A stretch of DNA of 64,000 bases, from contig JAGTXO010000049.1 in NCBI GenBank assembly GCA_019448385.1, positions 214,201 to 278,200 of the forward strand. The letters run 5' to 3'. The position numbers and the translations under genes are program-made. This DNA comes from Diacronema lutheri. Its lineage: Eukaryota; Haptophyta; Pavlovophyceae; Pavlovales; Pavlovaceae. Each line of letters opens with the position of its first letter. Position 1 is the first letter of the stretch. Below, one piece after another: positions 61,683-64,000 of the stretch. Under the pieces are notes generated by a model. The model ran no database searches. It was not told the origin of the DNA and saw only the letters and a program-made list of their open reading frames with translations.

Positions 61683-61983
61683 AAAAGGGTGTAGGGTGTA
61701 GGGTGTAGGATGGCAAACAAGCCCCTCCCACATTTGGGTGCCCGACGTCATTCCTTCTTCTGTCCACAGCGGTCATTACTTCTCCCCCCTATGGACTTTC
61801 ATAACCGTACTTATCCTACCCCTACCTCACTATGCAAATACCTAGAGAAATAGATACATCCTACACTAAGTAAAGGTACTCGTATGTGAGTAACGTCACG
61901 GCTTCGACGAAGAGGCTGACGTCGGGCCCAAATGTGGGGGAGGGCTTGTTTTGCATCCTACACCCTACACCCTACACCCTTTT
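61683..61983. mobile_element. 301-bp MITE with GGGTGTA-repeat inverted ends
   Basis: Both ends read inward AAAAGGGTGTAGGGTGTAGG, GTGTAGGAT and continue with similar sequence (CAAACAAGCCC, CCCACATTTGGG, CCCGACGTCA) for about 65 bases with small indels. The 170-base core is AT-rich (TCCTACCCCTACCTCACTAT, AGAAATAGATACATC) and unlike the surrounding sequence. It has no coding capacity. A short flanking inverted match GGCGCCGC/CTT extends the symmetry. Confidence 0.85.
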
Positions 61984-62322
61984 GAAAGCGGCGCCGAAGG
62001 TGGGAGGATGCACCCGTATGCGCGCGTTTGAACGTGCGCGGACGGCCGTTGGCTTCGCGCCCTTTCGCCCACGGTTTGCGCGCCAACGGACCAGTCCTCC
62101 GCGGGCGCCGCGCATCGTCTCGGGGCGGTCGGTGTGGTACGCCGCGCGCATCGTCAGCGCCGCGGCGTCGAGCTCGGCGAGCGAGGGCGCGTACGTGACG
62201 CCGCTCAGCACCTCGTCCGCGCCCGCCCTCGTCGCGCTCGCCGCCTCCGCAGTGCGCGCAGGCGGCTTCGTGACGGCACGCGAGGCCACGCCGCGCGCCG
62301 CAGGTGCCTTCGCGCGCTGCAT
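61972..62322 (-). CDS. Hypothetical protein running into the MITE
   Basis: The 116-aa frame starts MQRAKAPAARGVASRAVTKP. ADEVLSGVTYAPSLAELDAA, LTMRAAYHTDRPETM looks like real protein. The last residues are encoded by the MITE end, so the original 3' end has been replaced or the frame is a fragment. Family unknown. Confidence 0.3.
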   Translation of the reverse strand: MQRAKAPAARGVASRAVTKPPARTAEAASATRAGADEVLSGVTYAPSLAELDAAALTMRAAYHTDRPETMRGARGGLVRWRANRGRKGAKPTAVRARSNARIRVHPPTFGAAFKRV

Positions 62323-62412
62323 CGTCTGTCTTGCCGGTCCGACGCGCTCTGCTCTGAACTGAACGGACGGCACGCCCGACGAGATCTCGTCAGCGTGCAC
62401 GCTCGCACAAGC

Positions 62413-63251
62413 ATGTACCCCCAGAACGTCTCCGAGCTGCTGCCCGACAGATCTTCGGCGACGAGCTGCTCGTCGACCGGCACTACCGCGTGCGCATCCT
62501 TCAGCGCGTCGCCCGCCGCCGCGATGCGGCCGAGGCAAACTTTTGGCTCGACGGCGGGCCCGCCGACTCGGTCGCCGGCCCCGCGTGCATGTGCGGGCCG
62601 AATCTACGCGCTCAGAGTGCATGGGCCGGCTTCGTCCGCGGCGCCCGGATCCTCGCGCTGCTGCGCAAAAATGTGGCGCTCGCCACGTGCCGCGCACACC
62701 TCATGGGCCACATGCTCCCAGCGCATCGTCGGCGACAGCGGCGTCGCGCGGCTGCTGCAGCTGGTTGCAGCTCGTTCGCGAGGATCACGACACGCTCAAC
62801 GCCGAGCACCAGCCTTGGAAGCACAGCATGACACCGGCCAAGTCATGCGACGGCATGTGCGCGCGCGCCGACGCGCTCTCCAAGGACCTCGCACGGGCGC
62901 ACGAGCACGCTCACAAGCTCGATGGCTATCTGGTGTGGTGCAGCGAGCGCCTCGGTTGAGAGTGACTCTTTCAACGGAGCGCTCGAGAACCTGAACACGC
63001 GGTGCAGCATGAGATGTGCTGGCTCCACGCCGAGATGTCGTCGCTCGTTGCGAGTTCGCCCGAGGCTTACGCGAACGACAGCGAGGCCACCGACTTCAAG
63101 GACCACGGCGTGTGCGTCGAGTTCGATGTCTTCAACCGCGACGGGGTCGAGGGCGCGCCCGTGCCCGCGACCGCGCCCACGAAGGCAGAGCCGGGCATCG
63201 AGTCCGAGTGCATCGCGCCCGCACAGGCAGAGCCGGGCAGCGAGTCCGAAG

Positions 63252-63284
<33 letters not shown>

Positions 63285-63462
63285 GGCAGAGCCGCGCACC
63301 GAGCCCAAGTGAGCCAACGTGCCGCCGAACTCGCCCAAGCTCTCGTCGGTCGACAGTCAGGCCACCGAGTACAAGACCTCCTACGCGAACTCACGTGCTC
63401 GCCACCTGCAACGCCTCGAGTTTACGCACGCGTTCGAGTCTGTGCAGGCCGAGGTCGCTTAG
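62413..63462 (+). pseudogene. Gene remnant of unknown family with many frame breaks
   Basis: A protein-like reading can be followed only by switching frames: MYPQNVSELLPD, then IFGDELLVDRHYRVRILQRV, NFWLDGGPADSVAGPACMCG, ILALLRKNVALATCRAHLMG; then LVREDHDTLNAEHQPWKHSM, LARAHEHAHKLDGYLVWCSE; then SDSFNGALENLNTRC; then CWLHAEMSSLVASSPEAYAN, FKDHGVCVEFDVFNRDGVEG; finally NSPKLSSVDSQATEYKTSYA, LEFTHAFESVQAEVA and TAG. The joins have no clear splice sites. A decayed gene is most likely. I do not recognise the family. Confidence 0.45.
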
Positions 63463-64000
63463 CCAAAGCGCGCCAAGGTTCCGGCCACCGGCGCATCCAG
63501 CCGCTGGCTGCGCAACACGGCGGTGCGCAACACCCGCAGCTCGGCCAACGGCAAGTAGCGCGCCGGCGCAGCGCACGGTATGCCGCGGCGAGCTCAGTCG
63601 CGAAGAGTGTCCGACTGGCCGCGCCCTCCACGGGTGCACGCGCACTCGGCGCGGTCCGGTCAGTCAGGGGGCCTCAGCTTGCGCGATGCCAGTTGCGAGC
63701 CCCCCGGAATCCGCCATTCTATTCTACTAGGCGTAAATCACCCAAGCCCTTCCGGTCGCCCGCATTCCGGGGTCGGACCCTCCGTCGGCCCGGCTCGGGC
63801 CCTCCGTCCGCCGCGCCCGCTCGACCCCGAATTCTACTCCAAATCGGCCGGTCAGGAGGGTGTCTCGGTCCTAGGCTCGTCATAAGCCTCGCCCCGACCC
63901 CTCGAGCGCTCATTGGCTGGCTTTTAACCCTTGATTGTACGACCCGGGTCGTACTCTCAGCCTTACACTGGCCGGACCAGCCCGGACCGCGCCTATATAA
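63463..64000. other. Non-coding right edge with palindrome and TATA-like end
   Basis: No coding frame is convincing. An 18-bp perfect palindrome GTACGACCCGGGTCGTAC lies at 63937-63954. The sequence is somewhat less GC-rich from 63700. The window ends in CTATATAA (63993-64000), which could be a core promoter of a gene to the right. Confidence 0.4.

Overview
This is eukaryotic nuclear DNA of very high GC content. It most likely comes from a microalga with a red-type secondary plastid. Evidence: a eukaryotic ribosomal protein gene (eL19) with two GT-AG introns; a Mg-protoporphyrin methyltransferase and a D27-like carotenoid isomerase whose N-termini look like signal peptides (in ChlM followed by an Ala-Phe step typical of complex plastids); and very tight gene spacing. 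A haptophyte, perhaps a pavlovophyte, fits best; that placement is inference.

Host-like part, 1-24.8 kb: genes on both strands are separated by tens of bases. In order: the tail of a leucine-zipper protein; an 827-aa coiled-coil protein divergent from eL19; an Ala/Pro-rich protein with a SHOCT-like C-terminus; a secreted Cys-containing protein; a D27-like isomerase; a one-TM protein; ChlM; a bestrophin-like channel with a 37-bp minisatellite in an intron; a TPR protein; two small proteins; a very large Ala-rich protein with an EF-hand-like segment; and a 672-aa protein of unknown function. An 814-bp TA-flanked inverted-repeat element sits at 12.7-13.5 kb.

Mobile part, 24.97-33.5 kb: two perfect 54-bp inverted repeats enclose 8.5 kb. 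Inside are an intact IS630/Tc1-type DDE transposase and a convergent 925-aa partner gene. Between the outer left repeat and the inner left repeat lies a broken piece of a Fanzor-type gene.

Giant gene, 33.9-52.8 kb, minus strand: three exons with phase-compatible introns give one product of about 6,215 aa. It carries an N-terminal Ulp1-like cysteine peptidase, a second Ulp1-like peptidase, several segments that look like Ulp1 domains without the cysteine, a YqaJ-type exonuclease, a chromodomain, and a C-terminal Fanzor (eukaryotic TnpB-like) nuclease with its RuvC triad in place. A chromodomain fused to an RNA-guided nuclease inside a protease-bearing polyprotein is the main candidate for a new system here. 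Next to it, on the same strand, are a ubiquitin-specific protease (55.8-57.0 kb) and a Pif1-type helicase broken by several frame changes (58.7-61.1 kb). These may be further parts of the same large mobile element, but I could not find its ends.

Right end, 61.1-64 kb: a 301-bp MITE with GGGTGTA-repeat ends, and a gene remnant of unknown family with many small frame breaks. Most other long open frames are GC-driven antisense shadows and were left out. No rRNA, tRNA or CRISPR array was seen.
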